Source: CAG-557 sp045540315 (GTDB lineage: Bacteria > Bacillota > Clostridia > Oscillospirales > Acutalibacteraceae). Taken from it: a DNA stretch of 23,091 bases. The position numbers were made by a program, and so were the translations under genes. Where the stretch lies: assembly GCA_045540315.1 (NCBI GenBank), contig JAZQHA010000108.1, forward strand, positions 1-23,091, read 5' to 3'. Positions within the stretch are counted from its first letter, which is position 1, and every line of letters starts with the position of its first letter. Positions 1-6,496 of the stretch are shown piece by piece. The notes beneath the pieces are model-generated. The model ran no database searches and was not told the DNA's origin. It saw only the letters and a list, made by a program, of their open reading frames with translations.

Positions 1-8
1 TTTATCAT
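1..8 (-). CDS. First codons of a further minus-strand gene (5' fragment only)
   Basis: The complement of 6-8 is an ATG preceded by an AAGGAAAGGAA ribosome site just downstream of the stop at 18-20. Only two codons and two extra bases lie inside the window, so nothing can be said about the product. The tight spacing suggests it is co-transcribed with the small gene at 18-275. Confidence 0.4.
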
Positions 9-17
9 TTCCTTTCC

Positions 18-275
18 TTAACAGTCAACTCGTTTAATTGTATATTTATCCCAACTAAATTTAGGAACAATTTTTAATAAAGTTAAAGAATCTTTTATAC
101 TAAAATGCTGACAGTTTTCACAAAAGCATTTATATTCATAATCTTCGGTTAATGTTAAAACCATTTCCTCAGCGTTTTCCAAAGTGTCGCAAACACAGAT
201 TAAATCATTGCTAAATCGAGGTTCTCGATAGACTTTTAATCTATTTTTTTCATAAATAAGATATTTATTACACAT
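18..275 (-). CDS. Hypothetical small Cys-containing protein (85 aa)
   Basis: Unrecognised protein of 85 residues. The start ATG (273-275) follows a strong AAGGAGG site and the gene ends in TAA. It contains several cysteines, including a C-F-C-E-N-C cluster around residues 50-55 and a C-V-C pair near residue 27, which could bind a metal. No signal peptide or membrane segment is visible. It is the first gene after the promoter at 303-331 and is probably followed by another gene starting at position 8. It may be one of the many small host-takeover or accessory proteins typical of phage early regions; this is inferred from location only, and no function is proposed. Confidence 0.75.
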   Translation of the reverse strand: MCNKYLIYEKNRLKVYREPRFSNDLICVCDTLENAEEMVLTLTEDYEYKCFCENCQHFSIKDSLTLLKIVPKFSWDKYTIKRVDC

Positions 276-302
276 TGGTTTCCTCCTTAACTTTATATAT
301 AT

Positions 303-331
303 ATTATAACATATTTTTATAAAAAAATCAA
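303..331 (-). promoter_or_regulatory. Sigma-70-type promoter, copy 1
   Basis: On the minus strand TTGATT (326-331) is followed after exactly 17 bases by TATAAT (303-308). The spacer is almost identical in five copies in this window. It drives the gene at 18-275. The -35 element and its T-rich spacer directly follow a terminator hairpin and also serve as its U-tract. Confidence 0.85.
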
Positions 332-365
332 TAAAGCCTCGACTCGCTAGGAATCGAGGCTTTAT
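331..365 (-). terminator. Intrinsic terminator after the 368-715 gene
   Basis: A 12-bp perfect stem (331-342 pairs with 354-365) with an 11-base loop lies three bases beyond the TAA of the upstream gene. On the minus strand it is followed by TTGATTTTTTT, which acts as the U-tract and is also the -35 region of the next promoter. Confidence 0.85.
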
Positions 366-367
366 AA

Positions 368-715
368 TTACATCAAATCAACTTCATATTGAGCATAGTC
401 TTTGAATTCCATGTTTTCAACATAGTCATCGACAGTTTCATCATCAGCCTTGCGACTTCTAACCCAATCCCAAAAATGATTATCATAGCATTCTGGCATG
501 GATTTAAGTGCTTCATAAAGAGAATCTCCATACCAAGACCAGTTGTCAACACCACCTGCATCTAGTGCCATTAATTTCATCTGGTCTGCAATAAGGTCAA
601 TCATTTCACTTACTGGAACAGCAATATATTCCTCTTCTGGTTTAGGGTCAGAAAGAAAACGAATTTTGCACATAGGTTCAATTTCGCCAATAAAACTATC
701 TTCAGTGTGTTCCAT
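368..715 (-). CDS. Hypothetical acidic protein (115 aa)
   Basis: No family recognised. The 115-residue protein is acidic and rich in Asp, Glu, Met and Trp, with no signal peptide, membrane segment or clear motif. The start ATG at 713-715 follows AAGGAG with normal spacing, and this ribosome site overlaps the last codons of the YqeY-like gene upstream, so translation may be coupled. It is the last gene of the nicotinamidase, PRPP-synthetase, YqeY unit, and a terminator hairpin lies three bases after its TAA stop. A regulatory or inhibitor role for a small acidic phage protein is possible but nothing in the sequence proves it. Confidence 0.8.
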   Translation of the reverse strand: MEHTEDSFIGEIEPMCKIRFLSDPKPEEEYIAVPVSEMIDLIADQMKLMALDAGGVDNWSWYGDSLYEALKSMPECYDNHFWDWVRSRKADDETVDDYVENMEFKDYAQYEVDLM

Positions 716-717
716 AA

Positions 718-1194
718 TTACTCCTTATTATTCTAATAATTAGTCCACATATCATTTAAGACTTGGTTAGCAACCTTCATATCAAAATGCTTAGCCTTAC
801 AATCCGGCATTAAAGATTTCATAAAAGCACCTTTATTATTGGTAGGAATTGTCAAATCTTGAGTAATCCAATAACTAATAGCTTCCTTAATTTCATTATA
901 GTCACTTACAACTTTTGGAGCATACTCTTCAACAATTGCTAACTTAGTTTGATATTCAGTAAGTTTAGTTGCATACTGTTCGGTCTTAGGACAAGTATCA
1001 ACCATTTCTTGAACTGTCTTTTTATATTTAATTAAAACTTCATCGACCATCTGGTCAGTAATCATACTTCTAGATTTAGCACTAATAGATGCTTTTTCAA
1101 TAGAAGCACAAATATCTGAAAGAACCAGACGTCTCATTTTGTCGCCCTACTTTAAGGCGACATTACTATCTTCCTTAATTTTTTCGTAGGTCAT
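718..1194 (-). CDS. GatB/YqeY-like protein, two in-frame TAG codons read as Gln
   Basis: With TAG read as Gln the product is 158 aa, close to the roughly 150 aa usual for YqeY. The N-terminus (E-D-x-x-x-A-L-K-[TAG]-G-D-K at residues 8-19), the middle (KLAIVEEYAPK) and the C-terminus (GAFMKSLMPDCKAK, then ANQVLNDM) follow the YqeY pattern. YqeY is related to the tail domain of the tRNA-dependent amidotransferase GatB and may bind tRNA; its exact role is unknown. The ATG at 1192-1194 has an AAGGAG site seven bases upstream, whereas the internal ATG at 1135-1137 has none. TAG is at 1147-1149 (codon 16) and 733-735; termination is then at TAA 718-720. Under the standard code the gene would lose its first helix. 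It sits between the PRPP-synthetase-like gene and an acidic small protein. Confidence 0.8.
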
Positions 1195-1210
1195 TTTATT
1201 CTCCTTAATT

Positions 1211-1993
1211 TTATACATGAGAGAGTTTCTCTTCAGTCTCAGCAGAACGCACAAGACTAGAAGTAGTAAACACTCGATTAATCAAACCGCAGGTAAATAC
1301 ATTACCTTTACTAATGGCATCTTCGCAATGAGTAACATAGAGGTTAATTTCTTCTGCTCCAGCCGCATGAAGAGCTTCAGCAGCCCGCACAAAAGTATTA
1401 CCATAAGAGCAAATGTCATCAATAATAATAATTCGTTTGCCCTTAATATTCTCTACTCCCATAATATCCAGTCCCTCAATTTTCATAGTTTCCCAATTAC
1501 GCTTTTTGATGCCAAAAGCCTGAGGAATATTGGGGAACATTTCGCCATATCGTTTCTGCGCACCTTCATCGGGGAAGAACAGAGCTAGATTTTCTTTGCT
1601 ATAATTCATCAGCACATCTTCAATGAAGGACTTAGGAGACAGATTACGAACTCGGTCTAGCAGAGCTACACCAACATTACTATGAGCATCCCATACAGTT
1701 ACACGCTGAAAGTAAAGAGCATTGATATGATTGCAAAACATTTTTAAGGTAAAAACATCTCCAGGGTTCTTTACTCGGTCCATACGTGCGTGAGGCAAAT
1801 AAGGCATCACCAGGTAACAAGGATTTTTCTGATAAAAGCCACGGATACAAGCAACAGTGAAATACTCAGCATCACTTTCATATTTCCACATAATAGTGAT
1901 ATTAGTATTATCATCTACTGGGGTCAGCTTAATTTTCAGCTCGCCCGCAGAGAAATGCTCCTGCTCAATCTTTTCGCCATTAACAAAAATCAT
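1211..1993 (-). CDS. Ribose-phosphate pyrophosphokinase-like enzyme (phage PRPP synthetase)
   Basis: Predicted to transfer pyrophosphate from ATP to ribose 5-phosphate, giving PRPP, in the cytoplasm. Visible motifs: LVMPYLPHARMDR (residues 61-73), where cellular enzymes have R-Q-D and this has R-M-D; the D-x-H-S site (W-D-A-H-S at 101-105); K-K-R near 163-165 in the catalytic flexible-loop region; and the PRPP-binding loop IIIIDDICSYGNTF (188-201). The protein is 260 aa, shorter than the 310-320 aa of cellular enzymes. The start has a GGAGG site. It lies 12 bp after the nicotinamidase, hinting at NAD precursor salvage. Adps, the ADP-ribose pyrophosphorylating enzyme of the phage NARP1 pathway, belongs to the same superfamily, so substrate identity is open. 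Confidence 0.88.
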   Translation of the reverse strand: MIFVNGEKIEQEHFSAGELKIKLTPVDDNTNITIMWKYESDAEYFTVACIRGFYQKNPCYLVMPYLPHARMDRVKNPGDVFTLKMFCNHINALYFQRVTVWDAHSNVGVALLDRVRNLSPKSFIEDVLMNYSKENLALFFPDEGAQKRYGEMFPNIPQAFGIKKRNWETMKIEGLDIMGVENIKGKRIIIIDDICSYGNTFVRAAEALHAAGAEEINLYVTHCEDAISKGNVFTCGLINRVFTTSSLVRSAETEEKLSHV

Positions 1994-2005
1994 ACCTTAC
2001 CTCCA

Positions 2006-2599
2006 TTAGATAATTTCAATCTGACACAGCTTCATAGCTTCAATTGCAGTCTTATGAGATTCGGGAGTTACGCAAGCACAGCAATCAGCCACCACGCGCA
2101 CAGGAACTTCGGGCAGGGTAGCCTTAGCCAGCATTGCATTGGACAGAACGCAAATACCAGTACACAGACCCATTAGTGTAATCTCAGCAACTTCGCCGGG
2201 CTGAGTGCCAGTCATATCATCAATGACATACAGCAGGTTTACCAGGTCCAGAGAACCAAAAGTAGGCTTACAGACGATGTGATCAGCAACGTAAGGGAAG
2301 TAAGAGTCAAAACCAAAATACTTATCACGAGTATCATAAATTGCCTCCTGGATTGCGGGAGCCAGTTCCCAACCATGAGTATTCTTGATACAATGGGCGA
2401 CCGGCAGATTCTTACCTTCCAGGGTTTCCATATAATCAGTATTGTGGGTATCTTTGGTTACCAGCAGAATAGTATCCTTATTAGCGCGGGCGCGAATCTG
2501 GTCAGCAACTTTATTCACGATTGCCTGTGCTTCGGGAGTGCCCAGGGCGCCATCAACAAAGTCATTCTGCATATCAACTACAATAAAAACATTTTTCAT
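2006..2599 (-). CDS. pncA: Nicotinamidase / isochorismatase-family cysteine hydrolase
   Basis: Predicted to hydrolyse nicotinamide to nicotinate and ammonia. The 197-aa protein shows the nicotinamidase arrangement: catalytic Asp9 in VVDMQNDF, Lys111, and nucleophile Cys150 in G-L-C-T-G-I-C-V. The metal ligands Asp50, His52 and His69 (T-K-D-T-H and V-A-H-C) separate nicotinamidases from other isochorismatase-like hydrolases. Length is normal. The ATG lies ten bases after AAGGA, and the promoter at 2633-2661 is immediately upstream. It is the first gene of a unit continuing into the PRPP-synthetase-like gene. A nicotinate phosphoribosyltransferase, the enzyme that would join the two products, is not in the window. 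Base composition is richer in GC than the late genes (32 of 60 at 2101-2160). Confidence 0.9.
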   Translation of the reverse strand: MKNVFIVVDMQNDFVDGALGTPEAQAIVNKVADQIRARANKDTILLVTKDTHNTDYMETLEGKNLPVAHCIKNTHGWELAPAIQEAIYDTRDKYFGFDSYFPYVADHIVCKPTFGSLDLVNLLYVIDDMTGTQPGEVAEITLMGLCTGICVLSNAMLAKATLPEVPVRVVADCCACVTPESHKTAIEAMKLCQIEII

Positions 2600-2632
2600 A
2601 ACACATTATTTCCTTTCTTATCTTATAAATAT

Positions 2633-2661
2633 ATTATAACATATATTTTTATAAAAATCAA
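2633..2661 (-). promoter_or_regulatory. Sigma-70-type promoter, copy 2
   Basis: Minus-strand TTGATT (2656-2661), 17-base spacer, TATAAT (2633-2638). It drives the nicotinamidase unit. Unlike copies 1, 3 and 4 there is no strong hairpin just upstream, so transcription from the metallophosphoesterase unit may read into it. Confidence 0.85.
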
Positions 2662-2667
2662 TTAAGA

Positions 2668-2937
2668 TTAATGAGTCGTGTGATTATAAGGTTTTCCTCT
2701 TGAAATAACCTTATAATTAGTCCCATAAATTGGTTTTTCTGTGGTATCAATCCATTGAATACATCCTTCGATTGTTTCTTTATAACAATCCTCACAAGTC
2801 CAATTTGGGTCATCCCATTTATCTTCTCTGCGACATCCTGGTTCACATCCAAGAGCATCATCAATACTATTCATATAGCTTAATAATGCTTTCTTAATAT
2901 TTTTTAATTCATGAGCTTCTCCACTGATAGTAACCAT
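2668..2937 (-). CDS. Hypothetical small Cys-rich protein (89 aa)
   Basis: Unrecognised 89-residue protein. The middle contains C-E-P-G-C and C-E-D-C pairs about 15 residues apart (residues about 31-51), a spacing that could coordinate zinc. The N-terminal 30 residues look helical. The start ATG (2935-2937) overlaps the TAA of the preceding gene in a TAATG junction with GGAGG upstream, so the two are translationally coupled. It is the third and last gene of the metallophosphoesterase unit and ends six bases before promoter copy 2. Zinc binding is a guess from cysteine spacing only. Confidence 0.75.
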   Translation of the reverse strand: MVTISGEAHELKNIKKALLSYMNSIDDALGCEPGCRREDKWDDPNWTCEDCYKETIEGCIQWIDTTEKPIYGTNYKVISRGKPYNHTTH

Positions 2938-3125
2938 TAATCCTCCGCAAATGAAAGAAAATTAACACTTTCTATTTCAAAATGGTCATCATCCATATCA
3001 GTACTCATTGCTAAAGATTGAAGACCAACAGAAAAGAAATCTTCTCCTAACTGTCGACCTTCATAATCATCTTCTGCATCAAGGATTCGAAGGCGAACTC
3101 TCGCCTCCATAATATACTCAGCCAT
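2937..3125 (-). CDS. Hypothetical small acidic protein (62 aa)
   Basis: No family recognised. This is a 62-residue acidic protein without signal peptide or membrane segment. Its ATG at 3123-3125 overlaps the stop of the metallophosphoesterase gene (TAATG junction), and its own TAA overlaps the next ATG the same way, so all three genes are tightly coupled. The GAGG ribosome site lies inside the end of the upstream gene. The coupling and normal codon use make it a real gene despite its size. Function unknown; it may assist or regulate the phosphoesterase, but only the arrangement suggests this. Confidence 0.75.
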   Translation of the reverse strand: MAEYIMEARVRLRILDAEDDYEGRQLGEDFFSVGLQSLAMSTDMDDDHFEIESVNFLSFAED

Positions 3126-3988
3126 TATTTAACCTCACTCTCAATGCCTTCATAGAAGGCAGGACTCTTAGGCAACCACCAGTCCAATTCGCCAGTTTTG
3201 TCATACTTATCCCACCGAGCAATAATATCTTCTACATATTCATATTCTTGATAAAATTGTTCCACATAAGGCCGTTCAACCCGGTCCGCATGATAATGAC
3301 CAAATAAGTAATATTTCCAATTAACACTATCTTTTAATTCATCAAGCCACACTTCCATAGATTTATCTACAGTAGACTGGTCAATACAATTAAGGAACAA
3401 ATCGATAGGCTCCCAGGAGAGAGGACAGGTGTGAGAAAGAATAAAATCAACAGATTCGCCTTGAACTTCTTTAATAATAGTATTCATTTCTGCGGCAGTC
3501 AGGCATTCATCCTTAAACCAACCACATTTCTTGGGATTTGCGGTTTCCGCTTCTTCTGGAGAATAGCCAGCCCGCGCAAGCCGATACCACTTATCAACAG
3601 AATAAGCACCGCCAATTACGAGAGCACTATATCCAAGTAAATCATAAATTTTACCATCAACAAAATACCGAATATTGGGGAAGGCAGGCTCCATCCATAC
3701 CTTATTATGAACATTCTCATCGCTTACTAAAAGCATACTTTTAATTAGCTCTGGCCGCTGTTCATGATTACCCCGAACGCAATAAATATGATAACCCATA
3801 GAGTTAAGAAGTTTTTTATGTTTATTATCAGTATTATTTAAGTAAAAATTCAAACCAGCATCACCAAGAATAACAACCATTGTTTCTTCGGGCTTATACT
3901 CAGGCATATTCCGTTGAATGTTGCCAATCCGACTAATAGTTGCTACACCACCATGGGTATCGCCAGTAAAAATTAAATGTTTAATCAT
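3125..3988 (-). CDS. Calcineurin-like metallophosphoesterase
   Basis: Complete 287-aa metallophosphoesterase with every metal-site motif in order: G-D-T-H-G (Asp10, His12), G-D-A-G (Asp43), G-N-H-E (Asn74, His75), L-S-H-T (His186) and G-H-Y-H (His231, His233). The fold binds two metals and hydrolyses phosphomono- or diesters. The substrate cannot be read from the sequence; nucleotides, RNA ends or protein phosphates are all possible. Phage relatives are often called protein or nucleotide phosphatases. The ATG follows GAGGG with normal spacing. It is the first gene after promoter copy 3 and is coupled to two small proteins. Its closeness to RNA-end-processing genes makes an RNA repair role worth considering, but this is inference. 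Confidence 0.88.
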   Translation of the reverse strand: MIKHLIFTGDTHGGVATISRIGNIQRNMPEYKPEETMVVILGDAGLNFYLNNTDNKHKKLLNSMGYHIYCVRGNHEQRPELIKSMLLVSDENVHNKVWMEPAFPNIRYFVDGKIYDLLGYSALVIGGAYSVDKWYRLARAGYSPEEAETANPKKCGWFKDECLTAAEMNTIIKEVQGESVDFILSHTCPLSWEPIDLFLNCIDQSTVDKSMEVWLDELKDSVNWKYYLFGHYHADRVERPYVEQFYQEYEYVEDIIARWDKYDKTGELDWWLPKSPAFYEGIESEVK

Positions 3989-4014
3989 ATTTATTCCCTC
4001 ACTTTCTTATAAAT

Positions 4015-4043
4015 ATTATAACATATTTTTATAAAAAAATCAA
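4015..4043 (-). promoter_or_regulatory. Sigma-70-type promoter, copy 3
   Basis: Minus-strand TTGATT (4038-4043), 17 bases, TATAAT (4015-4020), with the same spacer as copy 1. It drives the metallophosphoesterase unit and directly follows the terminator at 4046-4076, sharing its U-tract. Confidence 0.87.
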
Positions 4044-4045
4044 AA

Positions 4046-4076
4046 ATAGCTCCTTAACTCTAAGTTAAGGAGCTAT
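4046..4076 (-). terminator. Intrinsic terminator overlapping the end of the 4065-4379 gene
   Basis: A 14-bp perfect stem (4046-4059 with 4063-4076) has a three-base loop. On the minus strand it is followed by TTTTTGATTTTTTT. The hairpin includes the last codons and TAA of the upstream gene, a very compact arrangement. Confidence 0.9.
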
Positions 4077-4379
4077 ATCATCATAGCCATGTGGATACCA
4101 ATCCACACCATGTTCATCATAATCATGTTGAATGTTTAAATCAGGATGTCTGAAAAGAATAGGCTCTGGAGGATGTTTAGACAAAGTTTCCTTCAGTAAC
4201 TCAGTAAGTCTATTTAACTCTTCCTCCGTTGGCTTTTTCATTTCAAAAGGTGTATTATTCTTTATATAAAGTTTAATAGCTTGTTTAATTAAACAACCAT
4301 CATCATACATTACACATTTATCAGAACAATCAATATTAGCATAATGAGATGTGCTTTTAAAAGGGCAAGTTTTAATCAT
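4065..4379 (-). CDS. Hypothetical small protein with N-terminal Cys cluster (104 aa)
   Basis: Not recognised. The chosen ATG (4377-4379) has GGAGGG upstream; an alternative start farther upstream would overlap the nucleotidyltransferase gene for longer and lacks a good site. The N-terminal 30 residues carry C-P-F, C-S-D-K-C and D-G-C, a possible zinc-binding head. The middle is a charged helix and the C-terminus is His-, Asp- and Tyr-rich (H-D-Y-D-E-H). The gene begins inside the last codons of the nucleotidyltransferase gene, so translation is coupled. Its stop lies within the terminator hairpin. It is the last gene of the 12-gene unit. Cytoplasmic; function unknown. Confidence 0.8.
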   Translation of the reverse strand: MIKTCPFKSTSHYANIDCSDKCVMYDDGCLIKQAIKLYIKNNTPFEMKKPTEEELNRLTELLKETLSKHPPEPILFRHPDLNIQHDYDEHGVDWYPHGYDDIAP

Positions 4380-5178
4380 AAATTTCCCTCCGCACACTCT
4401 TTTCCATGATGCGATATTGAACATCTCTCATTAGAGCGATAGTGTCTTCATTTTCAGTATTATCATACTTAGTGCAAAATTCGTCTCGAACTTTTCTGGC
4501 TTCAGCTAGGCTCCACTCAGACATAGCAACGGCTTCTTCAACCTTTAAACCATGTCGTTTCATCATCTTGAGGTAATAAGGCTCAAAAGGTTCGTGAATA
4601 CAGTTCCAGTAGGTTTCACCGGCCGCATACTTAATCATTGCGTGACGCACTCTCTCTTGGTGAGAAAGCTGCTTGCCGTCATAACCAAACTCATCGATGA
4701 TATGCTGTTTTGCTGGGTAGCGATGCTGTAGTGCATGGTTCTTTTCAGCACACATACCGCACATTGCCTGCATTACTCGATAAGGGTTTAAGTGTGCGAT
4801 TTCCTCTCTATGAGATACAAGAATATCCCAATCATCCTTATACATAGGGTTAATGATAAAATAATCTGTAAAAAGAATTTCGAGGAAGTTCATATTGCCT
4901 TTGCGGAAAGTTTCAATATAAAGACGGATGTCTTTAAGGTCAATATGTTCTTCATTCTCGCGCACATAAGTAGTAGAAATCGGCTTCTCGTTCATAGCCA
5001 ATTCCTTAAAAGAAGGAGTGACAATAAGTTTGGTATCAATGTCACTACCCTCAGTATCTAGTCCATAGTTCTGACTACCCTGTAAGAAAATACCTACAAT
5101 TCGTTCTTCTGGAAACATTGTTAATGCTTCAGTATAATGAGCTGTTAAGCCAGCCCAAATCTTCTGCTCTCTATCCAA
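4372..5178 (-). CDS. RlaP-like nucleotidyltransferase (DNA polymerase beta superfamily)
   Basis: The N-terminal domain holds the nucleotidyltransferase signature L-Q-G-S-Q-N-Y-G (Gly34-Ser35), then G-S-D-I-D (Asp46, Asp48) and a later E-H-I-D-L-K that may supply the third acidic residue. The helical C-terminal half resembles the predicted nucleotidyltransferases of the RlaP type (RNA-ligase-associated), common in large phages. Expected reaction: transfer of a nucleotide to RNA or another acceptor; the substrate is unknown. Start choice: the GTG at 5185-5187 overlaps its own AAGGAG, while TTG at 5176-5178 lies eight bases after it, so TTG is preferred (268 aa). The gene starts just after the lipoprotein stop. 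With the cREC-like gene in the same unit it suggests RNA repair. Confidence 0.8.
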   Translation of the reverse strand: MDREQKIWAGLTAHYTEALTMFPEERIVGIFLQGSQNYGLDTEGSDIDTKLIVTPSFKELAMNEKPISTTYVRENEEHIDLKDIRLYIETFRKGNMNFLEILFTDYFIINPMYKDDWDILVSHREEIAHLNPYRVMQAMCGMCAEKNHALQHRYPAKQHIIDEFGYDGKQLSHQERVRHAMIKYAAGETYWNCIHEPFEPYYLKMMKRHGLKVEEAVAMSEWSLAEARKVRDEFCTKYDNTENEDTIALMRDVQYRIMEKSVRREIYD

Positions 5179-5179
5179 A

Positions 5180-5530
5180 TTAGCCACTCCTTTCTAATTT
5201 ATATCTTACTTCACCAGTATTATAGGTAATAGTAATATATTCCATCTGGATAGTTTCACCGATTCTATTTTCATAATATTCGTATAATTCCTTACTATCA
5301 ATAGAAGCAGTGACACCATTATATTCTACATAAATATCATAATCAGCCGGAATGTGCTGAAATGTTATGATTTTACCAACCATCATAGGTTGATTGCGAG
5401 GGGGGTCATAATCCACCGAAGTGACGATTGCATCTACCAATTCAATTTCTCTGGAAACTTCTTTGGCAATATGACAGCCAGTTAGTAGCAAAGCTACAAC
5501 TAACAGCAATAAACAAATTTTAGTCTTCAT
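5180..5530 (-). CDS. Small lipoprotein (116 aa precursor)
   Basis: The N-terminus is a type II signal peptide: basic M-K-T-K, a hydrophobic run of Leu and Val, then the lipobox L-L-T-G-C with Cys19 as the lipidated residue. The mature part of about 98 residues is predicted to be a small beta-rich domain anchored on the outside of the host membrane. AAGGAGG precedes the ATG. It is followed, with two bases overlapping the first possible GTG, by the nucleotidyltransferase gene. Phage lipoproteins can block superinfection (as with T5 Llp or TP-J34 Ltp); whether this one does is inference from location and type only. Confidence 0.85.
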   Translation of the reverse strand: MKTKICLLLLVVALLLTGCHIAKEVSREIELVDAIVTSVDYDPPRNQPMMVGKIITFQHIPADYDIYVEYNGVTASIDSKELYEYYENRIGETIQMEYITITYNTGEVRYKLERSG

Positions 5531-5546
5531 AGAGTCCTCCTTACCC

Positions 5547-5741
5547 TTATATGAAAAGTAAACCTACAACAGTTAGTGCAAGAAAAATAAAACAAGTTAT
5601 ACTTGAATCTTCTGTCATTGCAAAACAGAACCGTTTAATAGGATGATTAGTTAATTCTGCAATTAACCAGGCTGTACAAAACATCATTGCCGTAAAAAAA
5701 GAAATAATTGTCATTCCATAAAATATATTAACAAGTACCAT
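5547..5741 (-). CDS. Small two-helix membrane protein (64 aa)
   Basis: Unrecognised 64-residue protein with two hydrophobic stretches (about residues 5-28 and 47-64) separated by a short polar loop with H-P-I-K-R. It is likely an inner-membrane protein with two passes. The ATG follows AAGGAAA. It belongs to a run of very small membrane or exported proteins (5180-6747) in the same unit. Small phage membrane proteins can act in superinfection exclusion or as holin-like proteins; no lysis gene is adjacent, so no role is assigned. Confidence 0.7.
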   Translation of the reverse strand: MVLVNIFYGMTIISFFTAMMFCTAWLIAELTNHPIKRFCFAMTEDSSITCFIFLALTVVGLLFI

Positions 5742-5764
5742 ATTTTTATTTCCTTTTATTTATT

Positions 5765-5977
5765 TTAGAACAACAGTGTGAAACCGAACAAGCCAATTAA
5801 GGCGCCAAAAGCAAGGATAAACAATCCAGCAACGATAGGAATGATAATCATTGTCATGGCAATTTTAAATAAAACTTCTGTAAAATCAAAGAAAATATCA
5901 AAGAACATCAGAAGGAAAGCCAGAAATAACAATGCCACGCCAAGTATAAAAGAAAGTGCTCCAATTGCAAAAAGCAT
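5765..5977 (-). CDS. Small hydrophobic membrane protein (70 aa)
   Basis: Unrecognised 70-residue protein, almost entirely hydrophobic, with two or three membrane helices (residues about 1-25, 28-45 and 46-68), many Phe and Leu residues and very few charges. The ATG has a GAGGAGG site that overlaps the stop of the preceding gene. It lies 23 bp before the next small membrane protein gene. Its size and hydrophobicity resemble holins or small phage membrane modulators, but there is no endolysin next to it, so this remains a guess. Confidence 0.72.
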   Translation of the reverse strand: MLFAIGALSFILGVALLFLAFLLMFFDIFFDFTEVLFKIAMTMIIIPIVAGLFILAFGALIGLFGFTLLF

Positions 5978-5980
5978 TTT

Positions 5981-6283
5981 TTAATCCTCCTCATCACAGA
6001 GCGTCAATCCCATCTGAAAAGTGCGCCCGCAGTAAAACAATCTCAAACCTATACCTTCATTAGTAAAGTAAATGTCTGTATCTTGTTCCCAGCCATTAGC
6101 CAGACAATCGTTATATTCATATCCCATTGCTTCGAGAATATCAATAACATTCTCGGGACACAAATCCTCTTTGGTTAAATCTACAGTTTCAATATATCCA
6201 GCTTTTAATTCGTTAATCTTTCTTTCAAAGAAAGCTGTCCAATGCGGTTTTTCCCAATCTCGCAAATTCCATTCGCCTCTCAT
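5981..6283 (-). CDS. Hypothetical soluble protein (100 aa)
   Basis: Unrecognised 100-residue soluble protein, rich in Trp, Tyr, Glu and Asp. The ATG at 6281-6283 has AAAGGAG at good spacing, preferred to a TTG farther upstream that would overlap the tiny gene at 6285-6359. The C-terminal half (T-N-E-G-I-G-L-R-L-F-Y-C-G) looks beta-rich. There are no catalytic motifs. The ribosome site lies inside the end of the preceding 24-codon gene, so translation is probably coupled. Function unknown. Confidence 0.78.
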   Translation of the reverse strand: MRGEWNLRDWEKPHWTAFFERKINELKAGYIETVDLTKEDLCPENVIDILEAMGYEYNDCLANGWEQDTDIYFTNEGIGLRLFYCGRTFQMGLTLCDEED

Positions 6284-6284
6284 A

Positions 6285-6359
6285 TTATCTCCTTTCACAT
6301 TTATCAATGAGAATCACAAAAGCTAATCCCATTATAATAATAGCTCCTAAATAAACCAT
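6285..6359 (-). CDS. Tiny single-pass membrane peptide (24 aa)
   Basis: A very short reading frame supported by its setting: the ATG overlaps the TAA of the preceding gene in a TAATG junction, GAGGA lies upstream, and its TAA comes just before the next ATG. The peptide is one hydrophobic helix (about residues 2-19) ending in a charged D-K-C-E-R-R tail. It would insert in the membrane with the tail inside. Function unknown. The perfect packing between neighbours argues that it is translated. Confidence 0.55.
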   Translation of the reverse strand: MVYLGAIIIMGLAFVILIDKCERR

Positions 6360-6496
6360 TAAGTCCTCGTTCCTGCTAGTAACTTTAAAATTCTTTCCAT
6401 ATTATAAGTACTCATAGTACAAGAAATTTTGGGGCAAGTCCATCCACCATTTTCAGTAGGTTTAGAATGCTCACAAAATGCACATTTACAAAACAC
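6359..6496 (-). CDS. Tiny zinc-ribbon-like protein (45 aa), GTG start
   Basis: The 45-residue product has two cysteine groups, C-K-C-A-F-C-E-H and T-C-P-K-I-S-C, about 13 residues apart, a typical zinc-ribbon spacing, followed by a basic helical tail. The GTG start (6494-6496) has GGAGG seven bases upstream and shares one base with the TAG of the preceding membrane gene (TAGTG). The stop overlaps the next ATG (TAATG). These couplings and the ordered cysteines support a real gene. Possible nucleic-acid or protein binder; no homologue recognised. If TAG is always sense in this genome, its first 83 bases are also read in another frame by the upstream gene. Confidence 0.65.
   Translation of the reverse strand: MFCKCAFCEHSKPTENGGWTCPKISCTMSTYNMERILKLLAGTRT

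Noticed and set aside
5185..5187. GTG start for the nucleotidyltransferase
   Set aside because: It overlaps its own ribosome site. The TTG at 5176-5178 has ideal eight-base spacing.
5547..5977. Holin assignment for the small membrane proteins
   Set aside because: No endolysin or spanin is adjacent and the unit appears to use an early-type promoter, so hydrophobicity alone is not enough.
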